DNA of 64,000 bases from Paraburkholderia agricolaris (GCF_009455635.1 NZ_QPER01000002.1:2170001-2234000); one strand, 5' to 3'. Counted from the first letter of the stretch, positions 36,128 to 45,418 are shown. Notes: generated by a model from the sequence alone, not told the origin. Translations and numbers: made by a program.

Positions 36128-37180
36128 TCAGGGCCGGTTGCGCAGCACCGCGGTGTAAGTCACCGGCCAGTCGTCCGACGGCACGCCCAGGCATTCCGGC
36201 ATTTCACTTTCCGTCAGTGTCCTGAACGCCGTGCCGTCCCATGTGAATTCCGCGCTGTCGCCGCAATCGCCGACGCCGCGGCCCTTGTCGAAAGTGGAGA
36301 GGGTCAGGCCGTCTTTCGACAGGCCCGGATTCACCACCTCTCCGCCACCGCTGTCGAAATCGGCGGCCACGGCTTTCTGGCTGCCTGCACGTACGACCCA
36401 GAACGAATAACTGGTGTTGTAGGCCCCGGACGACTGGCAGACGCCGATCAGCGAGACGCCGTCCGGCGCCTTGAAAGCGATCACCGATGCTTCGCCCGCA
36501 TCACACGTTTCGTCCGGCTTACCGACGCCCGGCGGCAATCGCTTTGGCGCGTTCATAGGGCTCAAGACCTTGCCTACGAAGTGCGGCACGGCGAGCACGT
36601 CGCGAATCGTGCTCGCCGCCGCCGGCCCTTTGGCGACGAGCGCCGTGACGGTGCCGACGCGCAACTGCTGAGCGTCCATGTAACGAAGCGCGGCGGCAGC
36701 GCCCGACAACGAAACCGTCTTTGCCCCCTTCGATGAAGCGCCGTCGAACAGTTCGACCGAGAGGCTCTGTGCGTTGCGCAGATCGTCGATCAGCTTCATC
36801 GCCGCGCCGCCATTGAGATCGGCATCCACGAAGTCATAAACGACGTGTGCCGCCAGCCGTTGCGGCGCGGCGCCGTTCGGCACGCCCGATAGCGAGAGTT
36901 GCAGCGACGGCGCATGAACGTCGCTGTCGGGCATCGACGCGATCCGTACCACGGGCTGCGCATCGCGATCACCGCCGCGCGAAATCCTGATGTATGTGCC
37001 GGCTTGCGCTTCGTCGGCAACGAAACCGATGGCGGTGCAGTTGCGTAGATTGTCGCAGCCGACCGCCCAGTCCTTGAACTCCTTCAGCTCGCCCGCAGAC
37101 GCGCCGCTCGTGATCAGCGCGCCGCACAAACCGAGGCTGGCGGCAACGGTCGCGGAGAAACAACGCAATGATGTTTTCAT
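36128..37180 (-). CDS. DUF1176-domain exported protein
   Basis: A 350-residue protein with a signal peptide (about 1-29, ending TSGASAGELK) followed by a DUF1176 domain; the start ELKEFKDWAVGCDNLRNCTAIG and the C-terminal GVGDCGDSAEFTWDGTAFRTL are characteristic. It contains paired cysteines suited to disulfides, so it should be periplasmic. The family has no assigned biochemical function. The ATG at 37180 is selected because it sits at the signal peptide; an upstream frame extends 34 residues without signal character. It diverges from the MerR gene 172 bp away. Confidence 0.82.
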   Translation of the reverse strand: MKTSLRCFSATVAASLGLCGALITSGASAGELKEFKDWAVGCDNLRNCTAIGFVADEAQAGTYIRISRGGDRDAQPVVRIASMPDSDVHAPSLQLSLSGVPNGAAPQRLAAHVVYDFVDADLNGGAAMKLIDDLRNAQSLSVELFDGASSKGAKTVSLSGAAAALRYMDAQQLRVGTVTALVAKGPAAASTIRDVLAVPHFVGKVLSPMNAPKRLPPGVGKPDETCDAGEASVIAFKAPDGVSLIGVCQSSGAYNTSYSFWVVRAGSQKAVAADFDSGGGEVVNPGLSKDGLTLSTFDKGRGVGDCGDSAEFTWDGTAFRTLTESEMPECLGVPSDDWPVTYTAVLRNRP

Positions 37181-37340
37181 GTTCTGGACGAAAATCCGGC
37201 GGCCGGTCAGCGGCGAGAATGAGAATATAAGTGAATTCGCCTGAAGATTCATATCGCGGCGCACCGCGCCGGAGCCATGCAAACCATCGCGTTGCCCGCC
37301 AAACTCGCCGCCGAACTCGCCGCCGGGTTGGCCACCGCGT

Positions 37341-37346
37341 TAAAAT
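37341..37346 (+). promoter_or_regulatory. -10 box placed for a leaderless merR-type mRNA
   Basis: TAAAAT ends six bases before the ATG at 37353 and is followed by CCCCCC with no Shine-Dalgarno sequence. The spacing is the same as for the zur TATAAT, so this gene may also be leaderless. No convincing -35 box was found. Confidence 0.4.
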
Positions 37347-37352
37347 CCCCCC

Positions 37353-38204
37353 ATGCCCAATACGCCGCCCCCCTTTCCGCCCTTGCCCGACGCCTCGAGC
37401 GTCCCGTCAGGCGCCGCGCCGCGCAACGAATACACGGTCGACGAACTCGCGCGCGTCACCGATACCACGGTGCGCAACGTGCGCGCCTATCAGGACCGCG
37501 GCCTGCTTGCGCCACCGGAAAAGCGCGGCCGCGTCGGCGTATATGACGACACGCATGTGTCGCGTCTGAAGCTGATCAACCATCTGCTCACGCGCGGCTA
37601 CACGCTCGCGAACATTCAGGATCTGATCATGGCGGTGGACGAAGGCCACGATCTGCGTTCGATCCTCGGCCTTGAAACCGCGATCGGCGGACGCTGGTCG
37701 CGCGAACGGCCAAAGAAATACTCGCTGCTCGAACTGCTGCACATGTTCGGCGACAAAGCCTCGCCGAGCGCGCTTGGCAAAGCGGTCGATCTCGGTTTGC
37801 TGGAGCGCGACGGCCTCTCCTTCGTGTCCGGCAACCCCACCGCGCTTGCCGCCGGCGCGACCATGGCCAAGGAAGGCATTCCGCTCGCCGACCTGCTCGA
37901 CGCCGTGGGCGTCGCCAGACCGCATTTCCATGCGGTCGCCAAGGCACTGGTCGACCTGGTGGTCCGCCAACTGGACCGCTACGACGCCGACGCGCTGCCC
38001 CCGCCTGCCGACGTGCCCGCCCTCGTCGACGCAATCTGGCGGGTGCGGCCGCTGGCGATGGTGCTGGTCGAAAGCGAAATGAACCGCGCGCTGGAAGAGG
38101 CTTCCGGCGATTACCTCGGCGACCGCGTCGCGGCAATCATGGAAAAGAAGCTCGGTCATCCGGCCGAAGCCACCGCGGCGAAGAAAGATAAATCCAGAAA
38201 ATAG
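37353..38204 (+). CDS. MerR-family transcriptional regulator
   Basis: A 283-residue regulator with an N-terminal MerR winged helix (about 28-95: YTVDELARVTDTTVRNVRAY, then LLAPPEKRGRVGVYDDTHVS and LLTRGYTLANIQDLIMAVDE). The C-terminal 180 residues lack the metal-binding cysteines of classic MerR proteins; they are helical and unassigned, with a Lys-rich end (AAKKDKSRK). It is longer than typical MerR proteins (about 130-150), fitting the subgroup with a large ligand-binding domain. The ATG at 37353 has no Shine-Dalgarno and a -10 box just upstream. Target and effector are unknown; no partner gene adjoins. Confidence 0.88.
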   Translation: MPNTPPPFPPLPDASSVPSGAAPRNEYTVDELARVTDTTVRNVRAYQDRGLLAPPEKRGRVGVYDDTHVSRLKLINHLLTRGYTLANIQDLIMAVDEGHDLRSILGLETAIGGRWSRERPKKYSLLELLHMFGDKASPSALGKAVDLGLLERDGLSFVSGNPTALAAGATMAKEGIPLADLLDAVGVARPHFHAVAKALVDLVVRQLDRYDADALPPPADVPALVDAIWRVRPLAMVLVESEMNRALEEASGDYLGDRVAAIMEKKLGHPAEATAAKKDKSRK

Positions 38205-38314
38205 TCACTCCGCGTTCGCGCGCGCGTCATATTCAAATCTGCATTGCTTCGTTTGATCGGCGGGATGTCCGTGCGACGATCTTCGATCGATCGAACGCAA
38301 TGGAGATTCGCAGG

Positions 38315-39313
38315 ATGGCCCGTCATACCCGTATTTCGCTTCACATCGCCGCCACCTTGCTGGCGGCGCTCGCCACCTTGAGCGCGAACGCGCAGAGCAG
38401 CAATGGCAAGGCTAACGAGCCGGCCAACGTGCTGCGCATTGGTTATCAGAAGTCGGGCCTGCTCGCGATCCTCAAGGCACAAGGCTCACTCGACGAAAAG
38501 CTTAAACCGCTCGGCTACAGCATCAAGTGGTTCGAATTTCCGGCCGGCCCGCAATTGCTCGAAGCGCTGAACGCGAACAGCCTCGACTTCGGCTATACCG
38601 GCGCGCCGCCGCCCGTGTTCGCGCAGGCCGGCGGCGTGCGCTTCGTGTACGTCGGCGCGGAGCCCTCGGGGCGTCATGCCGAAGCGATTCTGGTCCGAGG
38701 CGATTCGACGCTGGATAGCGTGGCGGAATTGAAGGGTAAGCGCGTCGCGTTGCAGAAGGGTTCGAGTTCGAACTATCTGCTACTCGAGGCACTGAAGAAA
38801 GCCGGCCTGCGTTACGAAGACGTTCGCCCGGTGTACCTCGCCCCCGCCGACGCGCGCGCCGCCTTCGAAAGCGGCACGGTCGACGCATGGGCGATCTGGG
38901 ACCCTTACTACGCCTCCGCACAACAGACGCTAAAGGCACGCGCGCTGGTCGATTACTCGGAGCTCAACAGTCCCTATAACTTCTATGAAGCCACGAGCGA
39001 GTTCGCCCAGCAGCATCCCGACGTGATCGGCGCGATTCTCGGGCAATTGCGCATCACCGGCCTGTGGGTCAACGACCATCCCGTGGAAACCGCCGCGCTG
39101 ATCGCACCGAAGGTCGGTCTGGATCAGAAGCTGGTCGAAACCTGGGTGCGCCGCTATCCGTATGGCACCACCGCCGTGACTGACGAAATCGTGCGCTCGC
39201 AGCAGATCGTTGCCGACGCGTTTTACGGCGCACATCTGATTCCGCAAAAAATCACCGTGAAGGACAACGTCTGGCAAAACCGCGAGGTGGCAGCCAGTCT
39301 TGCGGGAAAATAG
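38315..39313 (+). CDS. Aliphatic-sulfonate-type ABC substrate-binding protein, orphan
   Basis: A 332-residue periplasmic binding protein resembling SsuA. A signal peptide (about 1-28, ending ATLSANAQS) precedes VLRIGYQKSGLLAILKAQGS, FEFPAGPQLLEALNANSLDF and GTVDAWAIWDPYYASAQQTL, all typical of the SsuA/NrtA-like family. The ATG at 38315 is preferred because GGAG lies eight bases upstream; an ATG at 38300 lacks a ribosome-binding site. No ssuBCD or other ABC partner is adjacent, so it must work with a transporter elsewhere. Sulfonate or taurine is the likely ligand class, from family only. Confidence 0.87.
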   Translation: MARHTRISLHIAATLLAALATLSANAQSSNGKANEPANVLRIGYQKSGLLAILKAQGSLDEKLKPLGYSIKWFEFPAGPQLLEALNANSLDFGYTGAPPPVFAQAGGVRFVYVGAEPSGRHAEAILVRGDSTLDSVAELKGKRVALQKGSSSNYLLLEALKKAGLRYEDVRPVYLAPADARAAFESGTVDAWAIWDPYYASAQQTLKARALVDYSELNSPYNFYEATSEFAQQHPDVIGAILGQLRITGLWVNDHPVETAALIAPKVGLDQKLVETWVRRYPYGTTAVTDEIVRSQQIVADAFYGAHLIPQKITVKDNVWQNREVAASLAGK

Positions 39314-39740
39314 GCATTGGCAGTTTGAAAACGAAGAAGGATTCGTTGCTTCGCTATCCGTAGCAAATAGGCACTATGACACTGCGTCGGCTTGAGGAAT
39401 AATTTCCCGGGTCAACGCTACGTTTCAGTGGCCCCGTCATTCAAGGCCTGACGGGGCCACAACAACAACAACAACAACACGCCCCCTCTCGCCGCCATCC
39501 CGCACCGCTCGCCCTTTCCGCATCCGGAAACGCAATCTGTCAAAAAGCTTGCATCGGTAGAACTTTCCTTTCACGAAACAGTCCCTTCTACGCACGCGTC
39601 AATCGCGTCCTTCTCCAGATACCCGCTCGTCACGCTCGTCACCCGCGCTGCGCGAACGCGCGGGTCTCATGCTTTTCACAAACCATGCGGCAAACGGCAA
39701 ACAATACGCCACCTCTGAAATAATCAGGATCGTCAAGGCC
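39314..39740. other. 427-bp intergenic region with perfect hairpin and AAC repeat
   Basis: GTGGCCCCGTCA (39428-39439) pairs perfectly with TGACGGGGCCAC (39449-39460) over a 9-base loop, followed directly by a run of AAC triplets to about 39479. It has no T-run, so it is at best a factor-dependent terminator for the binding-protein gene. The remainder has no recognised feature apart from an upstream extension of the mscS frame. Confidence 0.6.
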
Positions 39741-40643
39741 ATGCAAAATCTACTCGCAGAGATTCACCCTTCCCGGTGGTCTTTCCTTTGGGATGCGCTC
39801 ACCACGATCTCGATGCGCCTGTGCGCGGCCGCATTGATCCTGGTGGTGGGCTGGTGGGTCGCCCGCCGCGCCGCACGCTCGCTCAACCGCCTGCTGACAA
39901 GACAGTCGCGCATGGACGCCACGCTGCGCCCGGTGATCTGCGATATGTGTCTGTGGAGTATTCGGGTTGTCGCGATCATCGGCGCGCTGTCGCAACTGGG
40001 TATCCAGACGGCCAGCATCGTTGCCGTGCTCGGCGCCGCCGGCCTCGCTATCGGTCTCGCGCTGCAGGGGACGATGCAAAACATCGCGGCCGGCATCATG
40101 CTTCTGCTGCTGCGGCCGTTCAAGGTGGGCGACTACATCGATGGCGGCGCGGGTAACGTCGCGGGCACGGTCGACGAAATCAGCCTGTTCACAACGCGTC
40201 TCACCAAAGCCGACGGCATCTGCGAATACGTACCGAACAGCGCGCTGTGGAGCAATTCAATCCGCAATTACAGCCGCAATCCGACCCGCCGCCTCGATCT
40301 GGAAGTGGAAATCTCCGTGCGTGACGACGTCGACCAGGCACTGGCCGCCCTGCGCAAGCTTGCCGCGGCCGACCCGCGCGCGCTCGAAAATCCCGCGCCG
40401 CAGGTCATGGTGGCCCGTTTCGACGACAGCACCGCGGTGCTGAATATCCGCGTGTGGGCCAACATCGATACGTTCTGGGACATGCGCTGGGACCTCGCTC
40501 GTCAGGTCCGTCAAACGCTCAACAACGCGCAATGCGGCTTGCCGGTGCGCACTCGTGAACTGCATATCGTGCAGAACAACGACACCGGCGAGTCCGCGGC
40601 CGCCCGCTTGACTGCTGCCACGCCGCAAGCGCCAGTGCAGTAA
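39741..40643 (+). CDS. Small-conductance mechanosensitive channel (MscS family)
   Basis: A 300-residue inner-membrane channel that opens on membrane tension to release solutes during osmotic downshock. Three hydrophobic segments lie at about 20-40, 66-90 and 93-120; the third is the pore helix with the characteristic GAAGLAIGLALQGTMQNIAA (Gly/Ala packing) and GIMLLLLRPFKVGDYI. The cytoplasmic vestibule domain follows (FTTRLTKADGICEYVPNSAL). The start at 39741 is chosen from the length of the family N-terminus; an in-frame ATG at 39669 is possible and neither has a clear ribosome-binding site. It is monocistronic with a terminator at 40676-40701. Confidence 0.93.
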   Translation: MQNLLAEIHPSRWSFLWDALTTISMRLCAAALILVVGWWVARRAARSLNRLLTRQSRMDATLRPVICDMCLWSIRVVAIIGALSQLGIQTASIVAVLGAAGLAIGLALQGTMQNIAAGIMLLLLRPFKVGDYIDGGAGNVAGTVDEISLFTTRLTKADGICEYVPNSALWSNSIRNYSRNPTRRLDLEVEISVRDDVDQALAALRKLAAADPRALENPAPQVMVARFDDSTAVLNIRVWANIDTFWDMRWDLARQVRQTLNNAQCGLPVRTRELHIVQNNDTGESAAARLTAATPQAPVQ

Positions 40644-40675
40644 CCCCCGGCGCAGTAACCCCTTAAGTCAGCACG

Positions 40676-40701
40676 CCGGGCGGCCATCGCCCGGAATTTT
40701 T
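40676..40701 (+). terminator. Rho-independent terminator after mscS-type gene
   Basis: CCGGGCG (40676-40682) pairs with CGCCCGG (40688-40694) across a GCCAT loop, followed by AATTTTT. It lies 33 bp after the channel stop codon. Confidence 0.8.
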
Positions 40702-40851
40702 CACATGGCGGAATAACACCCCTTTCCGCGTCGGTCCCGATTCCCTGCCAGGCTGGCGGCATATCCGCCTGAGCCTTACGCCGCGGCCTTCTCCGCTCCA
40801 TAGAGTTTCCCGTCTAACCCGCTGCTTGCGTCATCCGTTGACAGCCTCTAT

Positions 40852-40873
40852 TGTCACATCAACCAATGTAACA
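40852..40873. promoter_or_regulatory. Imperfect inverted repeat before the monooxygenase operon
   Basis: TGTCACAT (40852-40859) and ATGTAACA (40866-40873) are inverse complements except for one base, separated by six bases. A TTGACA -35-like box lies just upstream at 40838-40843, and the gene start is 31 bp downstream. This could be the operator for a TetR- or AraC-family regulator encoded elsewhere. Confidence 0.45.
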
Positions 40874-40903
40874 GTTAAGAGCGAATAAAAGGAGACGGAT
40901 CGG

Positions 40904-42508
40904 ATGAACGCACGCATGATGCCCCTCGACGACGCGGCGCCCACCGCATCCGCGCCCATCGAAACCGATATCGCCATCATCGGCTCGGGCTTCGCCGGCC
41001 TGGGCATGGCGATCCGGCTGCGCCAGGCCGGCATGACCGATTTCATCGTCGCGGAAAAGGCCGAGTCGGTGGGCGGCACCTGGCGTGACAACCACTACCC
41101 CGGTTGCGCTTGCGACGTGCAATCCCACGTCTATTCGTTCTCCTTCGCCCCGAATCCGCGCTGGACCCGCATGTTCGCGCGTCAGCCGGAAATTCGCGCG
41201 TATCTGGAAGCGTGCACGCAACAGTTCGGCATTCAGCGTCATCTGCGCTTCGGGCATGAACTTGCCTCCGCGATCTACGACGAAACCCGCCACCGCTGGC
41301 AACTGACGTTCGCAAACGGCCAGCGCTGGTCCGCCCGCGTGCTGATCTCGGGAATGGGCGGACTCTCGCGCGCGGCCATTCCGAACATTCCGGGCATCGA
41401 GAAATTCAAGGGTAAAGCGTTCCATTCCCAGCACTGGGACCACACGTATCCACTCGAAGGCAAACGCGTTGCGGTGATCGGCACCGGGGCGAGCGCGATC
41501 CAGTTCGTGCCGCAGATCGCGCCGCGTGTCTCGCATCTGAACCTGTTCCAGCGCACACCACCGTGGATCATGCCGAAGGCCGACCGCGCGGTGAAGCCGT
41601 TCGAGCAGTGGCTGTTCAGGCATCTGCCTTTCACGCAGAAGATCATGCGTTCGGCGCTCTACTGCATGCTCGAATCGCGCGCCTTCGGCTTCGCGATTCA
41701 TCCTTCGCTGATGAAGACCGCGCAGAAAGTCGCTGAGCGGCACTTGCGCCGCCAGGTGCCCGATCCGCAACTGCGCGCTACGCTCACACCGAACTACACG
41801 ATGGGCTGCAAGCGCATCCTGATCTCGAACGACTACTTCCCCGCGCTGTCGCGCCAGAACGTCTCGGTGACAACCACCGGCATCGCCCGTGTGGAAGAAG
41901 ATGCGGTGATCACGACCGACGGCGCGCGTCATCCGGCCGATTGCCTGATCTTCGGCACCGGCTTTCAGGTGGCCGATCCGTTTCCGGCGGGCGTGGTGCG
42001 TGGCCGTGGCGGCATCGATATCGTCGATACGTGGCGCGATGGAGCGCATGCGTATCTCGGTACGACCTTGCCTGGTTATCCGAACTTCTTCATGATCGTC
42101 GGCCCGAACACCGGCCTCGGCCACAACTCGATGGTGTTCATGATCGAATCGCAGGTCGAATACGTGCTGCGCGCGCTGAAGACGATGAACACGGAACGCG
42201 CCGCTGCGATCGAAGTACGCCCACATGTCGAGCGCGCCTACAACGAACAGATCCAGCAGAGACTCGGCCGCGCGATCTGGTCGACGGGCGGTTGCAAGAG
42301 CTGGTATCTCGATCCGAAGACCGGCAAGAACACCACGCTGTGGCCAGGATTCGCCTACAAATTCCGCCAGGCAACCCGCACCTTCAGCATGGACGACTAC
42401 CTCGCGTATTCGCCCACGGCGCAGCCGCTGGGCGGACACGCGGGCTCGCAACCGCAGCCAGTGCATGCGCACGGCAATGCGGCTACAACGTCGGCGGAAG
42501 CAACCTGA
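40904..42508 (+). CDS. Flavin-containing Baeyer-Villiger monooxygenase
   Basis: A 534-residue FAD- and NADPH-dependent monooxygenase expected to insert oxygen next to a ketone. It has the first Rossmann motif IIGSGFAGLGMAIRL (26-40), the Baeyer-Villiger fingerprint FKGKAFHSQHWD (168-179, matching FxGxxxHxxxW[P/D]), the second Rossmann motif VIGTGASAIQFVPQ (191-204) and FGTGFQVADP. Protein size fits type I enzymes. It has a good ribosome-binding site (AAAAGGAGA). It leads a four-gene operon with an SDR, a ferritin-like hydrolase and an alpha/beta hydrolase. The expected chemistry is alcohol to ketone (SDR), ketone to ester (this enzyme), and ester hydrolysis. Substrate unknown. Confidence 0.93.
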   Translation: MNARMMPLDDAAPTASAPIETDIAIIGSGFAGLGMAIRLRQAGMTDFIVAEKAESVGGTWRDNHYPGCACDVQSHVYSFSFAPNPRWTRMFARQPEIRAYLEACTQQFGIQRHLRFGHELASAIYDETRHRWQLTFANGQRWSARVLISGMGGLSRAAIPNIPGIEKFKGKAFHSQHWDHTYPLEGKRVAVIGTGASAIQFVPQIAPRVSHLNLFQRTPPWIMPKADRAVKPFEQWLFRHLPFTQKIMRSALYCMLESRAFGFAIHPSLMKTAQKVAERHLRRQVPDPQLRATLTPNYTMGCKRILISNDYFPALSRQNVSVTTTGIARVEEDAVITTDGARHPADCLIFGTGFQVADPFPAGVVRGRGGIDIVDTWRDGAHAYLGTTLPGYPNFFMIVGPNTGLGHNSMVFMIESQVEYVLRALKTMNTERAAAIEVRPHVERAYNEQIQQRLGRAIWSTGGCKSWYLDPKTGKNTTLWPGFAYKFRQATRTFSMDDYLAYSPTAQPLGGHAGSQPQPVHAHGNAATTSAEAT

Positions 42509-42556
42509 AAAACGATAACGACAAGGCACCGTTCAGAGAGGACAGGAGATAAGCCA

Positions 42557-43465
42557 ATGAAGAACTTCACCGACAGAGTGGCCGCCATCACCGGCGCGGG
42601 CTCGGGCATGGGCCGTTCGCTCGCGATCCGGCTGGCGCGCGAAGGCTGCCACCTCGCGCTTGCCGACCGCAATGCCACGAGCCTCGCCGAAACCGCGCAA
42701 CTCGCGCAGGCCGCCGCACCGCATGTGGTCGGCTCGCCGCTACGCATCACCACGCGCGTGCTCGACGTGTCGGACCGCGCCGCGATGTTCGACTGGGCCG
42801 CCGAAACGGCCGCGCAGCATCAGCGTGTGAACCTTGTGTTCAATAACGCGGGCGTGGCGCTGTCGAGCACCATCGAAGGCATGGAGTACGCCGACCTGGA
42901 GTGGATTGTCGGCATCAATTTCTGGGGCGTGGTGCACGGCACGAAGGCATTTCTGCCGTATATCAAGGCGTCGGGCGCGGGGCACATCGTCAATACGTCA
43001 AGCGTGTTCGGCCTGTTCTCGCAACCGGGCATGAGCGGCTACAACGCGACCAAATTCGCCGTGCGCGGCTTTACAGAAGCACTGCGCCAGGAACTCGATC
43101 TGATGAAGTGCGGCGTGTCGGCGACCTGCGTGCACCCGGGCGGCATTCGCACGAGCATCGCGCAGTCGAGCCGGATCTCGTCGAACATGGTCGGCTTCAT
43201 GCTGGAAAACGAACAGCAAGGCAAGGACGACTTCGAGAAGTTTTTCATCACCACCGCCGACGAAGCCGCACGCGTGATTCTCGACGGCGTGCGCAGGAAC
43301 AAGCGGCGCGTGCTGATCGGCCGCGACGCGCGCGCCGCCGACTGGCTCGCGCGTACGTTGCCGGCGGCCTACCAGGCGCTGGTCGTGATGCAGACGCGCC
43401 GCATGAAGCGCATTGCGGAAAAGCGCGCGCGCCGCGCCGCGCAAGTCGACGGCCGGCGTGCCTGA
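42557..43465 (+). CDS. Short-chain dehydrogenase/reductase
   Basis: A 302-residue SDR with cofactor loop ITGAGSGMGRSLAIRLA (about 12-28), NNAGVALSS, the catalytic Ser in VNTSSVFGLFS and YNATK (Tyr and Lys). The C-terminal 40 residues are a basic Arg-rich tail (RRMKRIAEKRARRAAQVDG) beyond the usual SDR end, perhaps a membrane or nucleic-acid contact. It follows the monooxygenase by 48 bp with a clear ribosome-binding site and precedes the PF10118-type gene. Probably oxidises or reduces an alcohol/ketone partner of the monooxygenase. Confidence 0.93.
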   Translation: MKNFTDRVAAITGAGSGMGRSLAIRLAREGCHLALADRNATSLAETAQLAQAAAPHVVGSPLRITTRVLDVSDRAAMFDWAAETAAQHQRVNLVFNNAGVALSSTIEGMEYADLEWIVGINFWGVVHGTKAFLPYIKASGAGHIVNTSSVFGLFSQPGMSGYNATKFAVRGFTEALRQELDLMKCGVSATCVHPGGIRTSIAQSSRISSNMVGFMLENEQQGKDDFEKFFITTADEAARVILDGVRRNKRRVLIGRDARAADWLARTLPAAYQALVVMQTRRMKRIAEKRARRAAQVDGRRA

Positions 43466-43556
43466 TGCGCAGGCCGTCATCTCACACCATGCAGACCGTC
43501 CGATCAGCACATTCAGCACACTCGGCAGCATATAAAGGATCACAAGGAGAAAGGCC

Positions 43557-44438
43557 ATGATGCCGGTTCGCCGCGACCTCCGTTTCAATTTACCGCAGGA
43601 ACGTGCCTGCGATTGGCACGTGCAGGGCTCGCACGTAACCCACTTCTTCAACGCGCTTTCACTGCTGTTCCCAGCCGGTGAGCGCTTTTTCATGGACAGC
43701 GTGCGCAACTACCGCGACCAGATCGACGACCCCGTGCTGAAGAAGCAGGTGCTCGGTTTCATCGGCCAGGAAGCGATGCATACGCGCGAGCACATCGAAT
43801 ACAACGATCTGCTGCAGGAAGCCGGCTTACCCGCGCATAAGCTCGACAAGCGCCTGTGGGCGATTCTCAACTTCGGCCGCAAGATCCTGCCGCATTCGTA
43901 TCAACTCGCGGTCACGGTCTGCCTCGAACATTACACGGCGATGCTGGCGGGCCTGCTGCTGGAGGACGCATCGCGTATCGGCGGTTCGGTCGAAGGCTAT
44001 ACGCAGATGTGGACGTGGCATGCGCTCGAGGAAACCGAACACAAGTCGGTTTCGTACGACGTATGGAATACGGTGCTGAAGCCAGGCCTCGGACGCTATC
44101 TGCTGCGCACCGGCACGATGCTCGCCACGACGCTGACCTTCTGGCTGATCGTGTTCGACTTCCACGTGCGCCTGCTGATCGCCGATCGCAAACGCGGCGG
44201 CCATATCCGCGGCATGTGGCGTGTCGTGAAGTATCTGTACGGCCCGCGTCATGGCGTGTTTCCGCGTATTGCCGGTGAATGGCTGAGCTTTTTCCGGCCG
44301 GGCTTCCATCCGTGGGATCACGACAATCGCGCGCAACTGTCGCGCATCGACGGGCTCATCGCCGCGGTCGACGCCACCAACGCGGCTACGCCGAGCGCCC
44401 GCAAAGCCGCCCGGCGCGGCGTGCAGGCGGCCGCGTGA
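43557..44438 (+). CDS. Predicted metal-dependent hydrolase (PF10118 type)
   Basis: A 293-residue protein of the family annotated as predicted metal-dependent hydrolases. It is helix-rich and carries ferritin-like metal motifs: ERFFMDSVRNYR, GQEAMHTREHIEYND (Glu and two His) and HALEETEHKSVSYDVW (ExxH), which could bind a diiron centre. The hydrophobic TMLATTLTFWLIVFDFHVRL near 182-201 may be membrane-associated. It starts after AAGGAGAAAGG and ends in a 4-bp GTGA overlap with the alpha/beta hydrolase gene. The biochemical function is not known; operon context with a monooxygenase suggests fatty or sterol-like substrates, as in mycobacterial mymA-type clusters, which is only an analogy. Confidence 0.85.
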   Translation: MMPVRRDLRFNLPQERACDWHVQGSHVTHFFNALSLLFPAGERFFMDSVRNYRDQIDDPVLKKQVLGFIGQEAMHTREHIEYNDLLQEAGLPAHKLDKRLWAILNFGRKILPHSYQLAVTVCLEHYTAMLAGLLLEDASRIGGSVEGYTQMWTWHALEETEHKSVSYDVWNTVLKPGLGRYLLRTGTMLATTLTFWLIVFDFHVRLLIADRKRGGHIRGMWRVVKYLYGPRHGVFPRIAGEWLSFFRPGFHPWDHDNRAQLSRIDGLIAAVDATNAATPSARKAARRGVQAAA

Positions 44439-45418
44439 TACGCGACACACTGTCGGTCGAAGCCGGCGACGTGCGGCTCGCGGTGTATGTGAGCGGACCG
44501 CGCGACGCACCGCCGCTCGTGCTGGTGCACGGTTATCCGGATTCGGCCGCGGTGTGGGAACCGGTGCGCGCGCAACTCGACGCGCGCTACCGTGTCATCA
44601 GCTACGACGTGCGCGGGGCCGGCGCGTCCGATGCGCCAGAAACGCGCGCGGCTTACCGGCTCGAGCGGCTCGCCGCCGATCTCGCAGCCGTCGCCGATGC
44701 AACCTGCGGCACACGGCCGTTTCACCTGGTCGGTCACGACTGGGGGTCGATTCAAAGCTGGGAAGCCGTCACCGACCCGGACTTCAAAGGCCGTATTGCG
44801 TCGTATACGTCAATCTCCGGACCGTGCCTCGATCATGCGTCGTTCGGCTTACGCGGCGCGAGTTCAGCCGCCGGCGTTGAGCGTGCGGAACAGCCCGGAA
44901 TACATCAGACAACGAAGCGCCCATTCGGCAGCGGTCTTCGGCAAACGCTCAAATCCTGGTACATCTTTTTCTTTCACCTGCCGTTGCTGCCGGAGTTGGT
45001 GTGGCGTACCGGCGGCGCACGCATGTGGCCGTTATGGTTGCGCCTGACGGAACGGGTGCGCCCCGAGCGGGACCCCGCGCAAATGCGCAACGCGATCAAC
45101 GGCCTGAATCTCTACCGCGCCAATTTCATCGACAGGCTGCTGCACCCACGCGCACGCCATGCACATGCGCCCGTGCAGTTCATCGTGCCGCTGCGCGATC
45201 GCTACGTCGGGCCCGAGCTCTCCGTGGGGCTCGAAGGCTGGCTCGGTGCGTACAGCCGCACCGAAATCGATGCCGGTCACTGGGTCGTATTGCGCGAACC
45301 CGAACGCATCGCGGCAGGCATCGAGCGCTTCGTGGAACTGCACCGGGTCCAGCGTCCATCGGAAGGCGGCGGTCCCGGCACCTCGACGAAGGTCAACGCT
45401 CGCGCGGCAGGCGTGTAA
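44435..45418 (+). CDS. Alpha/beta hydrolase, epoxide-hydrolase-like
   Basis: A 327-residue hydrolase starting at GTG 44435, which overlaps the previous stop (GTGA), giving VIRDTLSVEAGDVRL. Motifs: oxyanion HGYPDSAAVW (about 30-39), the nucleophile elbow GHDWGSIQSW (Asp where epoxide hydrolases and dehalogenases have it) and the catalytic His in DAGHWVVLREPE near the end. A cap domain lies between. It could hydrolyse the ester or lactone made by the operon's monooxygenase, though the Asp nucleophile favours epoxides or halides. Its 3' end overlaps the convergent glycolipid-binding-like gene by 26 bp. Confidence 0.9.
   Translation: MIRDTLSVEAGDVRLAVYVSGPRDAPPLVLVHGYPDSAAVWEPVRAQLDARYRVISYDVRGAGASDAPETRAAYRLERLAADLAAVADATCGTRPFHLVGHDWGSIQSWEAVTDPDFKGRIASYTSISGPCLDHASFGLRGASSAAGVERAEQPGIHQTTKRPFGSGLRQTLKSWYIFFFHLPLLPELVWRTGGARMWPLWLRLTERVRPERDPAQMRNAINGLNLYRANFIDRLLHPRARHAHAPVQFIVPLRDRYVGPELSVGLEGWLGAYSRTEIDAGHWVVLREPERIAAGIERFVELHRVQRPSEGGGPGTSTKVNARAAGV

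Noticed and set aside
37231..37569. 112-codon plus-strand frame overlapping merR
   Set aside because: Out of frame with the MerR winged helix and without any recognisable protein.
40859..42529. 556-codon minus-strand open frame
   Set aside because: Antisense of the Baeyer-Villiger monooxygenase; GC-rich third positions keep the opposite frame open.
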